Source: an uncultured Bacteroidales bacterium
GTDB taxonomy: Bacteria > Bacteroidota > Bacteroidia > Bacteroidales > UBA932
DNA: 42,432 nucleotides
Direction: 5' to 3'
Assembly (NCBI GenBank): GCA_944322925.1
Contig: CALUQM010000017.1
Coordinates: 1-42,432, forward strand
Shown here: positions 15,488 to 23,969 of the stretch, one piece after another
Numbering within the stretch: position 1 is the first letter of the stretch
How the letters are laid out: each line of letters starts with the position of its first letter
Translations under genes and position numbers: made by a program
The notes under the pieces: model-generated
Told to the model about the DNA's origin: nothing
What the model saw: only the letters and a program-made list of their open reading frames with translations
Databases searched by the model: none

Positions 15488-17545
15488 ATGTGGATATCCG
15501 ACCGCATAACGATGTTCCCGGCTTCCTGCATGCTGGCACTTGCCGTCAGCCTCCATACCGCAGAGTGCCGGGAACTCGGGACATATCAGGAAGATACCAT
15601 AGCGACATCTGTCATATACGGGACAAGATCACTGAAAGATACCGGAATACGCAGGACAGACATGGACAGTCTTGCTCTCAGAGAGAATATTTCGGTATCC
15701 CTGGCCGGCCTGCTGGCCTATAATTCCGCAGTATTCGTAAAGCAGTACGGAAGGGCGTCTCTTTCTACGGTTTCCCTGCGCGGAACGTCATCATCCCACT
15801 CCCAGGTAATGTGGAACGGGTTGAAGATAAATTCCCCCATGCTCGGAATGACGGACTTTTCCCTGATTCCGGCGTTCCTGACGGATGAAGTATTCATTCT
15901 GCACGGTTCATCGTCCCTGCAGGAAGTGTCCGGAGGTCTCGGAGGCGCCATGATCATGAATACCTCACTTCCGGAAACGGAAGGGTTCGGGCTGCAATAC
16001 GTTCAGGGGCTCGGGTCATGGCTTACCGCCGACGAATACCTCAAGGCCTCCTACAAAGGAGGAAAATTCAGCACGTCGGCAAGGATTATTCTGTCTACAT
16101 CCGAAAACGACTTCAAATTCGTCAACATGGACAAGAAGGAGATAGCATACGATGAACACATGAATATCACCGAAAGCTGGCATCCGACGGAAAAAAACGA
16201 AAACGGGAAATACAGAGACTTCCACATTCTCTGCGAAGCCGGCTGCGACACAGGCAGGAAATCGGAAATCAGGCTGTCCGCATGGTATCTCGATTCATGG
16301 AGGCAGCTTCCTCCGCTGTCGGTCGACTACGGCAGCGAACGTGACTATGTCAATGAACAGCGGGAACGCACGTTGCGAAGCGTACTCCGATGGGATAAGA
16401 CATGGGAAAACGGCAGGACCGAGGCATCTGCAGGATTTACCGGAACAATACTCGGCTACGACTATGCTGTCGGAAACGGGAACGGGCAGCTGTCATATCT
16501 TACGGCATCTCTCAGCCGCACCGGCACAGTACAGGCCCGGATAAGACATGAACATTATCCTGGCACGAAATGGCTGCTGACGGCGGATATGTCCGTTCTG
16601 GAAAATTACGTCGATTCCAGGGACCGGAGCGTCATCACATCCGGCGGGACCGGTTCGGGATACGATGCTGCGCGGATGGAAATATCCGCATCGGCATCTG
16701 TCCGGTGGAAGCCTCTGCAAAAACTCGGACTGTGCGTCTCAATCAGGGAAGACATCTGCGGAAACGCATTTTCTCCCCCAGTCCCCGCTTTCTTTTTCGA
16801 TTTCCTGATATCGGAAAAATGGAATTTCTATCTCGAAGGCTCGGCATCCGCAAATTACAGATATCCTACCCTCAACGACATGTACTTCATGCCCGGGGGC
16901 AATCCCGATCTCAAGCCGGAATCCGGATTCAGCTATGATCTCGGATACACTCTTTCCAGAAATTTCGGCAACGGTCTCGGGATATCCGCCGAAGGAGGGT
17001 GGTTCGACTCGTATATCGAGGACTGGATACTGTGGATGCCGGAAGGGGCGAAAAAAAATTTCTGGACTCCGTCCAACGTAAGGAAAGTCCACGCTTTCGG
17101 AGTGGAGCAAAGGATACGGGCGGACTGGAAGATCACGGAAAAATGGCAGGCAGGATTCAATGGCAGCTTCACATGGTCTCCGTCGGTCAACATGACTCCA
17201 GGGCAGAGTCAGGATGATTCTTCCTGTGGCAAACAACTGCCGTATATCCCTGAATATGCCGCCTCCTTCACGGCAAGGCTGTCTTACGGGAAACTGGCTC
17301 TCCAGTGGAAATGGTGCTGGTACAGCAGAAGATACATCACTTCGGACAATGATGCTTCTCCCTCCGGTTCGGTTCCGCCGTATATCATGAACGACATGAA
17401 TCTGAGCAGGCATTTCGATCTTGGACGGACCACATTGTCGGCAGGATTGTGCATAAACAATATTTTCAATGAAAACTACGTTTCGGTCATCTCAAGGCCG
17501 ATGCCGGGAATCAATTTTGAATTTTTTATCGGAATAAAATGGTAG
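15488..17545 (+). CDS. btuB: TonB-dependent cobalamin receptor BtuB
   Basis: This 685-residue outer-membrane transporter imports cobalamin using TonB energy. It has an N-terminal signal region, then a plug with SVSLAGLLAYNSAVFVKQYG, STVSLRGTSSSHSQVMWNG and VFILHGSSSLQEVSGGLGG, and a barrel ending FEFFIGIKW with a terminal aromatic residue. The plug style matches Bacteroidetes BtuB and not the SusC type. It starts 1 nt after btuG and overlaps btuF by 7 bp, so it is translated as part of the riboswitch-controlled operon. Substrate assignment rests mainly on the riboswitch and the btuG/F/C/D neighbours. Confidence 0.93.
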   Translation: MWISDRITMFPASCMLALAVSLHTAECRELGTYQEDTIATSVIYGTRSLKDTGIRRTDMDSLALRENISVSLAGLLAYNSAVFVKQYGRASLSTVSLRGTSSSHSQVMWNGLKINSPMLGMTDFSLIPAFLTDEVFILHGSSSLQEVSGGLGGAMIMNTSLPETEGFGLQYVQGLGSWLTADEYLKASYKGGKFSTSARIILSTSENDFKFVNMDKKEIAYDEHMNITESWHPTEKNENGKYRDFHILCEAGCDTGRKSEIRLSAWYLDSWRQLPPLSVDYGSERDYVNEQRERTLRSVLRWDKTWENGRTEASAGFTGTILGYDYAVGNGNGQLSYLTASLSRTGTVQARIRHEHYPGTKWLLTADMSVLENYVDSRDRSVITSGGTGSGYDAARMEISASASVRWKPLQKLGLCVSIREDICGNAFSPPVPAFFFDFLISEKWNFYLEGSASANYRYPTLNDMYFMPGGNPDLKPESGFSYDLGYTLSRNFGNGLGISAEGGWFDSYIEDWILWMPEGAKKNFWTPSNVRKVHAFGVEQRIRADWKITEKWQAGFNGSFTWSPSVNMTPGQSQDDSSCGKQLPYIPEYAASFTARLSYGKLALQWKWCWYSRRYITSDNDASPSGSVPPYIMNDMNLSRHFDLGRTTLSAGLCINNIFNENYVSVISRPMPGINFEFFIGIKW

Positions 17546-18768
17546 ATATCGGGAAAACAGCCGGAAATGCTCTTGCCGCAATCATGATCTGCACTGCTGC
17601 CGCCTGCAGCCGGAGCGGCAATATCCAGTTCGATACGGTCTATTACTCTCCGTCTTATGCGGAAGGTTTTGAAATTATTGGAAACAGCGGCTCTGAAAGC
17701 AGGGTTGTCAGGGTCAGGGCACAATGGCAGGGCAATGATTCCACGGCGTCCGACCTGTTTCTGGCACGAGGAGGGGAACAGCCTCCGGAAGGTTTCACCG
17801 GACAGATAGTCGAAGGGGAAGCCATGAGAATCGCAGCCATGTCTTCATCGCACATAGCCATGCTCGATCTGATCGGCGGCACTCCCAGAGTAAAGGCAGT
17901 ATCCGGCATGAGATTCATTTCCGACAGCTACATACGGGAACACGAAGATTTGATTGCGGACATAGGCAGCGAAGCTGACGCGGACTTCGAAAAACTCGTG
18001 GCCGCAAGACCTGACATCGTGCTCCTTTACGGCATTAATTCATCGAGTCTGATGGAAAACAGGTTGAGATCCCTCGGGATCCCGTTCGTATATATCGGGG
18101 AATATATAGAAAAAAGTCCTCTCGGCCGTGCTGAATGGGTAGTTGCAATTGCGGAGATAGCAGGTTGCAGGGAAAAGGGAGAGGCTGCCTTCAGACAGAT
18201 AGAAAACAGGTACCTGACATTGAAGGACAGTGTGGGCGATCCGCAGAAACGGCCGTCGGTAATGCTCAATGTCCCGTACGGGGAAACATGGTTCATGGCT
18301 TCCTCCGGCTCATCGATGGCCGCCCTGCTCAGAGATGCCGGAGCCGAATATGTCTACAGTGAAAACAGCTCGAACAGGACTCTTCCGATAGATATAGAAA
18401 AAGCGCTGGTACTCGCCTCAGGGGCGGACTTCTGGCTGAACGTGGGAAACTTCAGGACGATAAGGGAAATCACTGCTGCGTATCCTGAATTCAAAGGCAT
18501 CGGAGCAATAACCGGAGAACGGGTGTACAACTGCGACAAAAGGCTGACTGAAAGCGGTGGCAACGATTTCTGGGAATCAGGACAGGCCCGGCCCGACCTT
18601 GTCCTTGAAGACCTGATCAGGATATTCCATCCTGAAACCGTCATCCCGGAGCGTGATACGGTTCCGTCCGGCAGCAAAAAGTCTGCTTTTCCTGACGTTC
18701 CGCAGACCGGCCGTGATGCCTCCTCCGGCGACGATTCACTTTTTTATTACAGGAAATTATCATACTGA
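17539..18768 (+). CDS. btuF: Cobalamin-binding periplasmic lipoprotein BtuF
   Basis: This is a 409-residue ABC substrate-binding protein of the BtuF/FepB fold, anchored as a lipoprotein (signal ends CTAAAC, C23). Visible family features are RIAAMSSSHIAMLDLIGG, VAARPDIVLLYG, GIPFVYIGEYIEKSPLGRAEW and the late NDFWESGQARPDLVLEDLIRIFHPE. The protein normally closes with an FHPE...YYRKL ending. Here about 30 extra residues rich in Ser, Pro and Asp (about 375-400) sit between FHPE and LFYYRKLSY. It overlaps btuB by 7 bp and precedes btuC by 7 nt. It should hand cobalamin to BtuC2D2. Confidence 0.93.
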   Translation: MVDIGKTAGNALAAIMICTAAACSRSGNIQFDTVYYSPSYAEGFEIIGNSGSESRVVRVRAQWQGNDSTASDLFLARGGEQPPEGFTGQIVEGEAMRIAAMSSSHIAMLDLIGGTPRVKAVSGMRFISDSYIREHEDLIADIGSEADADFEKLVAARPDIVLLYGINSSSLMENRLRSLGIPFVYIGEYIEKSPLGRAEWVVAIAEIAGCREKGEAAFRQIENRYLTLKDSVGDPQKRPSVMLNVPYGETWFMASSGSSMAALLRDAGAEYVYSENSSNRTLPIDIEKALVLASGADFWLNVGNFRTIREITAAYPEFKGIGAITGERVYNCDKRLTESGGNDFWESGQARPDLVLEDLIRIFHPETVIPERDTVPSGSKKSAFPDVPQTGRDASSGDDSLFYYRKLSY

Positions 18769-18775
18769 CGATACA

Positions 18776-19780
18776 ATGAAAAGAAAGAACGGCATGATTC
18801 TGTACGGCGGCATTCTGATTCTTGCCGCAGCCTTTGCCGCAGACCTGCTGACCGGAAGTTCGGGAATTCCGCCTTCCGATGTATGGAAGGCCCTTGCCGG
18901 AGGCGAAGTTCCGGAACAGACAAGACTCATTGTCACCGATATCAGGCTCTGCAAAACATTGACAGCCCTTCTGAGCGGAACAGCGGTTTCTGTCAGCGGA
19001 CTGCTCATGCAGACGCTTTTCAGGAATCCCCTTGCCGGTCCGTACGTGCTCGGCATAAGTTCGGGAGCATCGCTCGGTGCGGCGCTTTGCGTTCTCGGAA
19101 TCTCGTCTTCATTTATTGCCGGCGACTCTTTCATCGGAAACATGGGGATTGCCGGAGCGGCATGGACAGGTGCGGCGATCATTCTGGGCATTATAATGGC
19201 TGCAGGCAGGAAAATCGGAGACATCACGGTCATTCTGATTCTCGGCATGATGCTCGGAGCCGGAATCGATGCCGCAGTACAGATACTTCAGTATCTCAGC
19301 GACGAACAGTCCCTCAAAACATACATCGTATGGACAATGGGCTCCCTGGGCAACGTATCAGGACTGCAGCTTCTCATTCTGGCCGCGGCCGTACTGGCAG
19401 GGCTCATGCTTGCAGCCTTTTCCTGCAAATCCCTGAACCTTCTGCCGGCCGGCGAGGAGTACGCTGTTTCGGCAGGAACTGATATCGGCAGGACAAGGAC
19501 TCTCGTATTCATCTCTACGGTACTTCTGTCCGGCACTGCCACAGCATTCTGCGGCCCGCTCGGATTCATAGGGCTGGCCGTCCCCCACATCGTACGTCTT
19601 GTCACTGGCACTGCCGACCACAGAATCCTTGTGCCTGGAACTGCGCTGTGCGGAGGCATTATAATGATATGCTGCGACATGGTCACGAAACTCACTGCCG
19701 TTCCGGTCAACGCGGTCACTTCCCTGATAGGAATACCAGTCGTCATCCGGGTCGTCATAAAATACAGGAAATATGCTTGA
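18776..19780 (+). CDS. btuC: Cobalamin ABC transporter permease BtuC
   Basis: This 334-residue inner-membrane permease of the FecCD/BtuC family has about ten hydrophobic segments. Family marks are RLCKTLTALLSGTAVSVSGLLMQTLFRNPLAGPYVLGISSGAS (read in parts), LILGMMLGAG, TDIGRTR and FCGPLGFIGLAVPHIVR near the C-terminus. The longer frame starting at 18653 overlaps btuF; the ATG at 18776, 7 nt after the btuF stop, gives the normal N-terminus. The end overlaps btuD by 8 bp. It forms the membrane channel of the cobalamin importer. Confidence 0.95.
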   Translation: MKRKNGMILYGGILILAAAFAADLLTGSSGIPPSDVWKALAGGEVPEQTRLIVTDIRLCKTLTALLSGTAVSVSGLLMQTLFRNPLAGPYVLGISSGASLGAALCVLGISSSFIAGDSFIGNMGIAGAAWTGAAIILGIIMAAGRKIGDITVILILGMMLGAGIDAAVQILQYLSDEQSLKTYIVWTMGSLGNVSGLQLLILAAAVLAGLMLAAFSCKSLNLLPAGEEYAVSAGTDIGRTRTLVFISTVLLSGTATAFCGPLGFIGLAVPHIVRLVTGTADHRILVPGTALCGGIIMICCDMVTKLTAVPVNAVTSLIGIPVVIRVVIKYRKYA

Positions 19781-20558
19781 AATAGATGACATCAGCATCG
19801 GTTACGGCAAAAGGCCGGTACTCTGCCACATTACAGCAAAAGCCCGGCCGGGGGAAGTCACGGCCCTGTTCGGGAAAAACGGAAGCGGAAAAAGCACACT
19901 GTTAAAATCGGTGGCATCGCTTGTAAAGCCTGTATCGGGGACCATCCGGATATGCGGCAGGACTTCGGATTCGCTTTCCAGAAAAGAAGCCGCAAGGACA
20001 GTATCATTTACGGGCACTGAAAAAATCAGGATACCGGGTCTCGAATGCCGGGACCTTGTCGCCATGGGAAGGGCTCCGTGGACTGACTGGACCGGGCGCC
20101 TACGCGCCCATGACAGGAAAATTATCGGCAGGGCCCTGGAACTTGCCGGCATGTCGGATTTCGCATCGGTGCCGTCCGACTCCGTATCGGACGGAGAAAT
20201 GCAGAAAATACTGATTGCACGGGCACTGGCGCAGGACACTCCGGTCATGCTTCTGGACGAACCTACGGCATTTCTCGATGTACCCGGGAAATACCAGATC
20301 TTCGGGATTCTGCGCAAACTGGCCGACAAGGAAAGGAAAACCATAGTCGTCGCGACACACGACATCGGCTATGCAATGGCGTATGCCGACAATATCTGGC
20401 TCATCGACAACGGCCGCGTCACCTGTATGGCCGTTTCCGACCCTGAGACCTTGCCGCGCATAAGGGCCGCCTTCAATCCTGGGCAGGACGCGGCCTCACT
20501 ATCCGGACCGCCAGTTCATACAGAAGATACAGAGGCAGGAACACGAACAGAAGGGTAA
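19773..20558 (+). CDS. btuD: Cobalamin ABC transporter ATPase BtuD
   Basis: This 261-residue ATPase powers BtuC. Walker A is GKNGSGKS (34-41). The ABC signature is SDGEMQ (139-144), a variant of LSGGQ resembling other Bacteroidetes iron/B12 ATPases. Walker B is VMLLDEP (158-164), and the switch histidine is H196. The conserved domain ends near residue 232. The last 28 residues are hydrophilic and lie entirely in the region that overlaps the 3' end of tatC on the other strand (20473-20558), so this tail is probably not part of the functional fold. It overlaps btuC by 8 bp and is the last gene of the operon. Confidence 0.95.
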   Translation: MLEIDDISIGYGKRPVLCHITAKARPGEVTALFGKNGSGKSTLLKSVASLVKPVSGTIRICGRTSDSLSRKEAARTVSFTGTEKIRIPGLECRDLVAMGRAPWTDWTGRLRAHDRKIIGRALELAGMSDFASVPSDSVSDGEMQKILIARALAQDTPVMLLDEPTAFLDVPGKYQIFGILRKLADKERKTIVVATHDIGYAMAYADNIWLIDNGRVTCMAVSDPETLPRIRAAFNPGQDAASLSGPPVHTEDTEAGTRTEG

Positions 20559-21264
20559 ACGGATCTCCGGTAGGGGTAATGACGGCTGCCAGTATCAGGA
20601 GGACGACAACGGCATGCCTGCGGTACTGCTTCAGCATCTCCCTGTGGATTATGCCCAGTTTCGACAGAAGCCATGCCAGCAGAGGCATCTCGAAAACAAA
20701 CCCCATCACGAAAATAATCCCGAGAAAGTTGTTCATGTATGAAGTCAGCGAAATCCGGTTCATGACCGCGCTGCTTACCTGATATTCGGCAAGGAAACGG
20801 AAAGTGAACGGAAATATCAGACAATAGCCGACGGCACAGCCTGCAAAAAACATCAGCGTTCCCCACAGGAACGCATGCCCCACCGCACGCCTTTCATTTT
20901 TCAGCAGGGCAGGCTCCACGAATCTCCACAGCTCGTAGACGATATACGGGAACAGAAGCACGACAGCAAGCCACAGCGAGGTGGTAATATGCGTCATGAA
21001 CTGCGATGCGACATTGATGTTGATGATGTCCGCATGAAAACCGTCATCGGAAAAATCAGGAAAAAAAGGGAGAGACTTTCCGAGGAACGCGAACCAGCCG
21101 TACACGAAAAAATCCGATGAAGCCGGACCGAGTACAAAAGAATCGAAAATATAAGGCATGGCGGCAAATGAAGCCGTCGTGAGAACACACAATGCCGCTA
21201 CAATCCGGATCAGGGCCCGCCTCAACACTTCGAGATGGTCCCAGAATGTCATTACGGCCGGCAT
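20473..21264 (-). CDS. tatC: Sec-independent translocase subunit TatC
   Basis: TatC is the twin-arginine signal receptor of the Tat export pathway, a six-helix inner-membrane protein. This copy has 263 residues. Family marks are FWDHLEVLRRALIRI at the start (with the conserved Glu), FVEPALLKNERR in the middle, PFTFRFL, and the late FVFEMPLLAWLLSKLGI. The ATG at 21264 is 1 nt after the tatA stop; the frame upstream to 21321 overlaps tatA. The 3' end overlaps the convergent btuD gene by 86 bp. No tatB is nearby, as expected for a two-component TatA-TatC system. Confidence 0.95.
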   Translation of the reverse strand: MPAVMTFWDHLEVLRRALIRIVAALCVLTTASFAAMPYIFDSFVLGPASSDFFVYGWFAFLGKSLPFFPDFSDDGFHADIININVASQFMTHITTSLWLAVVLLFPYIVYELWRFVEPALLKNERRAVGHAFLWGTLMFFAGCAVGYCLIFPFTFRFLAEYQVSSAVMNRISLTSYMNNFLGIIFVMGFVFEMPLLAWLLSKLGIIHREMLKQYRRHAVVVLLILAAVITPTGDPFTLLFVFLPLYLLYELAVRIVRPRPAQD

Positions 21265-21265
21265 C

Positions 21266-21496
21266 CTACTGCTCCTGTGCCGTATCTTTCTTTTTTTCGC
21301 CGGCGACGGGCTTGCCGGCATCCTGATTCACTTCCTTCTCCACTTCATTCATCCCTTCCTTGAAACTTTTTACGCCTTTGCCGAGGCCCTTCATCAGTTC
21401 GGGAATCTTGCGGCCTCCGAAAAACAGAAGTACGACAAGAGCGATGATCAGAATCTCTCCGATCTGTATGTTACCCAGAAAAAGAAAATTTCCCAT
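21266..21496 (-). CDS. tatA: Twin-arginine translocase subunit TatA
   Basis: TatA oligomers form the protein-conducting element of the Tat pathway. The 76-residue protein has a single N-terminal membrane helix ([15 protein letters not shown]), the hinge [23 protein letters not shown] with its amphipathic helix, and a charged, disordered tail. The ATG at 21496 is chosen over one at 21514 because a -7 box at 21515-21522 would place the transcript start near 21508. tatC follows after 1 nt, so both are made from one message. Confidence 0.93.
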   Translation of the reverse strand: MGNFLFLGNIQIGEILIIALVVLLFFGGRKIPELMKGLGKGVKSFKEGMNEVEKEVNQDAGKPVAGEKKKDTAQEQ

Positions 21497-21514
21497 GACT
21501 TTCCATTTTGTCAT

Positions 21515-21543
21515 CAAAGTTAAAACAATAATGTGTAAGTTTG
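21515..21543. promoter_or_regulatory. Divergent -7 boxes between tatA and the ACT gene
   Basis: The minus-strand TAACTTTG (21515-21522) serves tatA and the plus-strand TAAGTTTG (21536-21543) serves the ACT gene. Both match TAnnTTTG, but neither has a -33 TTTG at the usual 19-21 nt spacing; for the plus strand the nearest, 21507-21510, is 25 nt away. Confidence 0.45.
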
Positions 21544-21566
21544 CATTCCATTACAACATTTTTGAA

Positions 21567-21839
21567 ATGAACAGGAGCATAATCACCGTAGTCGGCAAGG
21601 ATACCGTCGGCATCATAGCCAAAGTCTGCTCGTATCTGGCAGAAAAGAACATCAACATACTGGACATAACCCAGACTATCGTACAAGGCTATTTCAATAT
21701 GATGATGATAGTCGATACCGGGAATATTTCCGAGGGCTTCGACATGCTCGCGACTGATCTGGAAGAACTCGGGAACGGAATAGGCGTCCAGATAAAATGC
21801 CAGAGAGAGGAAATCTTCGAAAAAATGCACAGGATATGA
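21567..21839 (+). CDS. ACT domain protein (UPF0237 type)
   Basis: This 90-residue protein is essentially one ACT domain. It begins [19 protein letters not shown] and continues with [32 protein letters not shown] domains bind amino acids or similar small ligands and regulate partner enzymes, as in GcvR-like proteins. The stop overlaps the start of the UPF0210 gene (ATGA at 21836-21839), so the two are translationally coupled and probably interact. The ligand is not known. The ATG at 21567 is preferred; the frame upstream runs through tatA. Confidence 0.93.
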   Translation: MNRSIITVVGKDTVGIIAKVCSYLAEKNINILDITQTIVQGYFNMMMIVDTGNISEGFDMLATDLEELGNGIGVQIKCQREEIFEKMHRI

Positions 21840-23200
21840 TCAACATAAACGAAGTCATCGAGACCAACCGGATGATCGAGAAGGAAAATCTCGACGTCAG
21901 GACAATCACCGTAGGCATAAACCTTCTCGACTGTGCATCAGACACGGTGGATGAAGTCTGCTCCCGGATCAGGGAAAAGATAATCCGCACTGCCGGAAAA
22001 CTTGCCGCAACGGCGGAAACCATTTCCAGGGAATTCGGCATTCCCATCGTCAACAAGCGGGTGTCGGTGACTCCTGTATCTCTGGTGGGCGCTTCCGCCT
22101 GCAAATCTCCTGAAGACTTCGTCAGAATCGCCCTTGCCCTCGACGAAGCCGCAAAGACGATAGGAGTGAACTTCCTCGGAGGATATTCCGCCATCGTATC
22201 CAAGGGAATGACTGAAAGCGACATGCTTCTGATCCGGTCGATACCGGAAGCTCTGGCAAGAACCGAGAGAATATGCAGTTCTGTGAATGTCGGAAGCACC
22301 AGAACAGGCATTAACATGGACGCCGTGCGCATGATGGGAGAAACTGTCAGGCAGACAGCGGAAGCCACGAAAGAGAAAGATTCGCTCGGCTGCGCAAAAC
22401 TTGTCGTCCTCTGCAATGCCCCCGATGACAATCCGTTCATGGCCGGCGCCTTTCACGGGGTAACCGAACCCGACGCAGTCATCAACGTAGGAGTCAGCGG
22501 TCCCGGGGTGGTAAAATATGCTCTTGAAAGCGTGCGCGGAGCCTCATTCGAAGTCCTTTGCGAGACAATCAAGAAAACAGCCTTCAAGATAACGAGAGTA
22601 GGACAGCTCGTGGCCCAGGAAGCATCGCGCAGGCTCGGAATACCGTTCGGAATCATAGATCTTTCGCTTGCCCCGACTCCTGCCATAGGAGACAGCGTGG
22701 CCGACATCCTTCATGAAATAGGAGTGGAAAAAGCCGGCGCACCGGGAACTACGGCTGCCCTTGCCATGCTCAATGACCAGGTCAAGAAAGGAGGCGTCAT
22801 GGCATCGTCCTACGTAGGAGGACTGAGCGGAGCCTTCATTCCGGTAAGCGAAGACCAGGGAATGATAGAGGCCGCCGAATGCGGGGCCCTTACAATCGAA
22901 AAACTCGAAGCGATGACCTGCGTGTGCTCCGTAGGCCTGGACATGATAGCAATCCCGGGGGACACTCCGGCAAGCACGATATCCGGCATAATAGCGGATG
23001 AAGCCGCAATCGGCATGGTAAACCAGAAGACCACTGCCGTTCGCATCATCCCGGTAATCGGCAAAACGGTAGGAGATACCGTAGAATTCGGAGGACTGCT
23101 CGGACATGCCCCTGTCATGCCTGTAAACAGGTTCGGATGCTGCGACTTCATCAGCCGCAAAGGACGCATCCCGGCACCGATACACAGTTTCAAGAACTGA
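21836..23200 (+). CDS. UPF0210 (PFL-like) family protein
   Basis: This 454-residue UPF0210 protein starts [30 protein letters not shown] in two adjoining family blocks. The family is annotated PFL because its fold is related to pyruvate formate-lyase; its reaction is not known to me. Conserved stretches include [25 protein letters not shown] (read in parts), [35 protein letters not shown] and [14 protein letters not shown]. No signal or membrane segment is seen. The overlap with the ACT gene is the main functional clue and points to an amino-acid-responsive enzyme. Confidence 0.93.
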   Translation: MININEVIETNRMIEKENLDVRTITVGINLLDCASDTVDEVCSRIREKIIRTAGKLAATAETISREFGIPIVNKRVSVTPVSLVGASACKSPEDFVRIALALDEAAKTIGVNFLGGYSAIVSKGMTESDMLLIRSIPEALARTERICSSVNVGSTRTGINMDAVRMMGETVRQTAEATKEKDSLGCAKLVVLCNAPDDNPFMAGAFHGVTEPDAVINVGVSGPGVVKYALESVRGASFEVLCETIKKTAFKITRVGQLVAQEASRRLGIPFGIIDLSLAPTPAIGDSVADILHEIGVEKAGAPGTTAALAMLNDQVKKGGVMASSYVGGLSGAFIPVSEDQGMIEAAECGALTIEKLEAMTCVCSVGLDMIAIPGDTPASTISGIIADEAAIGMVNQKTTAVRIIPVIGKTVGDTVEFGGLLGHAPVMPVNRFGCCDFISRKGRIPAPIHSFKN

Positions 23201-23236
23201 CAGCGGTCATGACCATGAAGATTATGCAGGGAACTG

Positions 23237-23860
23237 TCACTCGACGTCCCTGAACAGTCCGAAAAGTTCCGCGTCTACCTTGTCGGTCACTTTCAGAAAA
23301 TCCTCCGGACGGTTTTCGAACTTGATCTCGTCGACATTGAGAATCAGAAGCCTGTGCTTATAGTCGGCGATCCAGGCTTCATATCTTTCGTTGAGGCCTG
23401 TTATGTAGTCTATACGGATACTCTTTTCGTATTCCCTGCCCCTTTTCTGAATCTGGCTCACAAGGTTCGGAATGCTTGAGCGCAGATAAATCAGCAGATC
23501 CGGAGGGTTCACCAGAGACATCATCAGGTCGAAGAGGTCGGAATAATTCTCGAAATCCCTCGTACTCATAAGCCCCATCGCATGGAGATTGGGGGCGAAG
23601 ATCCTGGCGTCCTCGTAGATAGTCCTGTCCTGGATGATCACGTCATGACATTTGGAAATATCCACGACATCCTTGAACCTCTTGTTCAGAAAATATATCT
23701 GGAGATTGAATGACCATCTTTCCATATCTTCATAGAAATCAGCAAGATATGGATTATAGTCGACTGACTCGAATCTCGGTGTCCAGTTGTAATGGGCGGC
23801 AAGCATCTTGGTCAGGGTCGTTTTCCCGCTGCCTATATTGCCGGCGATAGCTATGTGCAT
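23237..23860 (-). CDS. Deoxynucleoside kinase (dNK family)
   Basis: This 207-residue kinase phosphorylates deoxynucleosides (likely deoxyadenosine and/or deoxyguanosine or deoxycytidine) for salvage. The P-loop is AGNIGSGKTT near residues 6-15. The substrate-side motif QDRTIYEDARIFA is the dNK equivalent of the DRS motif. An arginine-rich LID segment (QKRGREYEKSIR) follows near 140. Specificity cannot be read with confidence. It is divergent from the metallo-hydrolase-uvrA unit, with a full-consensus promoter at 23894-23924 whose -33 box lies inside a perfect inverted repeat. Confidence 0.93.
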   Translation of the reverse strand: MHIAIAGNIGSGKTTLTKMLAAHYNWTPRFESVDYNPYLADFYEDMERWSFNLQIYFLNKRFKDVVDISKCHDVIIQDRTIYEDARIFAPNLHAMGLMSTRDFENYSDLFDLMMSLVNPPDLLIYLRSSIPNLVSQIQKRGREYEKSIRIDYITGLNERYEAWIADYKHRLLILNVDEIKFENRPEDFLKVTDKVDAELFGLFRDVE

Positions 23861-23893
23861 GGTGATCGGTTTATATTTCAGGGTTATATTCTA

Positions 23894-23924
23894 CAAATTT
23901 AAATGGTGTTTTGATTTTATCAAA
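23894..23924 (-). promoter_or_regulatory. Canonical Bacteroidetes promoter for the deoxynucleoside kinase
   Basis: On the minus strand TTTG (23921-23924) and TAAATTTG (23894-23901) are separated by exactly 19 nt. The predicted start is near 23887, giving a leader of about 27 nt. Confidence 0.75.
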
Positions 23925-23943
23925 TTTTATCTCAAAATTTGAT
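23919..23943. repeat. Perfect inverted repeat ATCAAATTTT-N5-AAAATTTGAT (candidate operator)
   Basis: The arms 23919-23928 and 23934-23943 are perfect reverse complements around ATCTC. A third half-site, TTTGAT (23910-23915), stands in front in inverted orientation to the left arm. The repeat covers the -33 box of the kinase promoter and abuts the -7 box of the hydrolase promoter, so one bound protein could control both directions. Confidence 0.6.
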
Positions 23944-23950
23944 ATCTTTG
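23943..23950 (+). promoter_or_regulatory. -7 box for the metallo-hydrolase-uvrA operon
   Basis: TATCTTTG matches TAnnTTTG and lies 19 nt before the ATG at 23970. No -33 TTTG is present at 19-21 nt; that space is filled by the inverted repeat, which suggests dependence on a regulator. Confidence 0.5.
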
Positions 23951-23969
23951 GAACGCTAAACTGAAGGAG

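Noticed and set aside
23198-23239. TGACAG/CTGTCA inverted repeat plus GGTCATGACC palindrome as a terminator between converging genes
   Set aside because: The stem is only 6 bp with a long loop and no T tract; both TGA triplets are simply the stop codons of the two genes.
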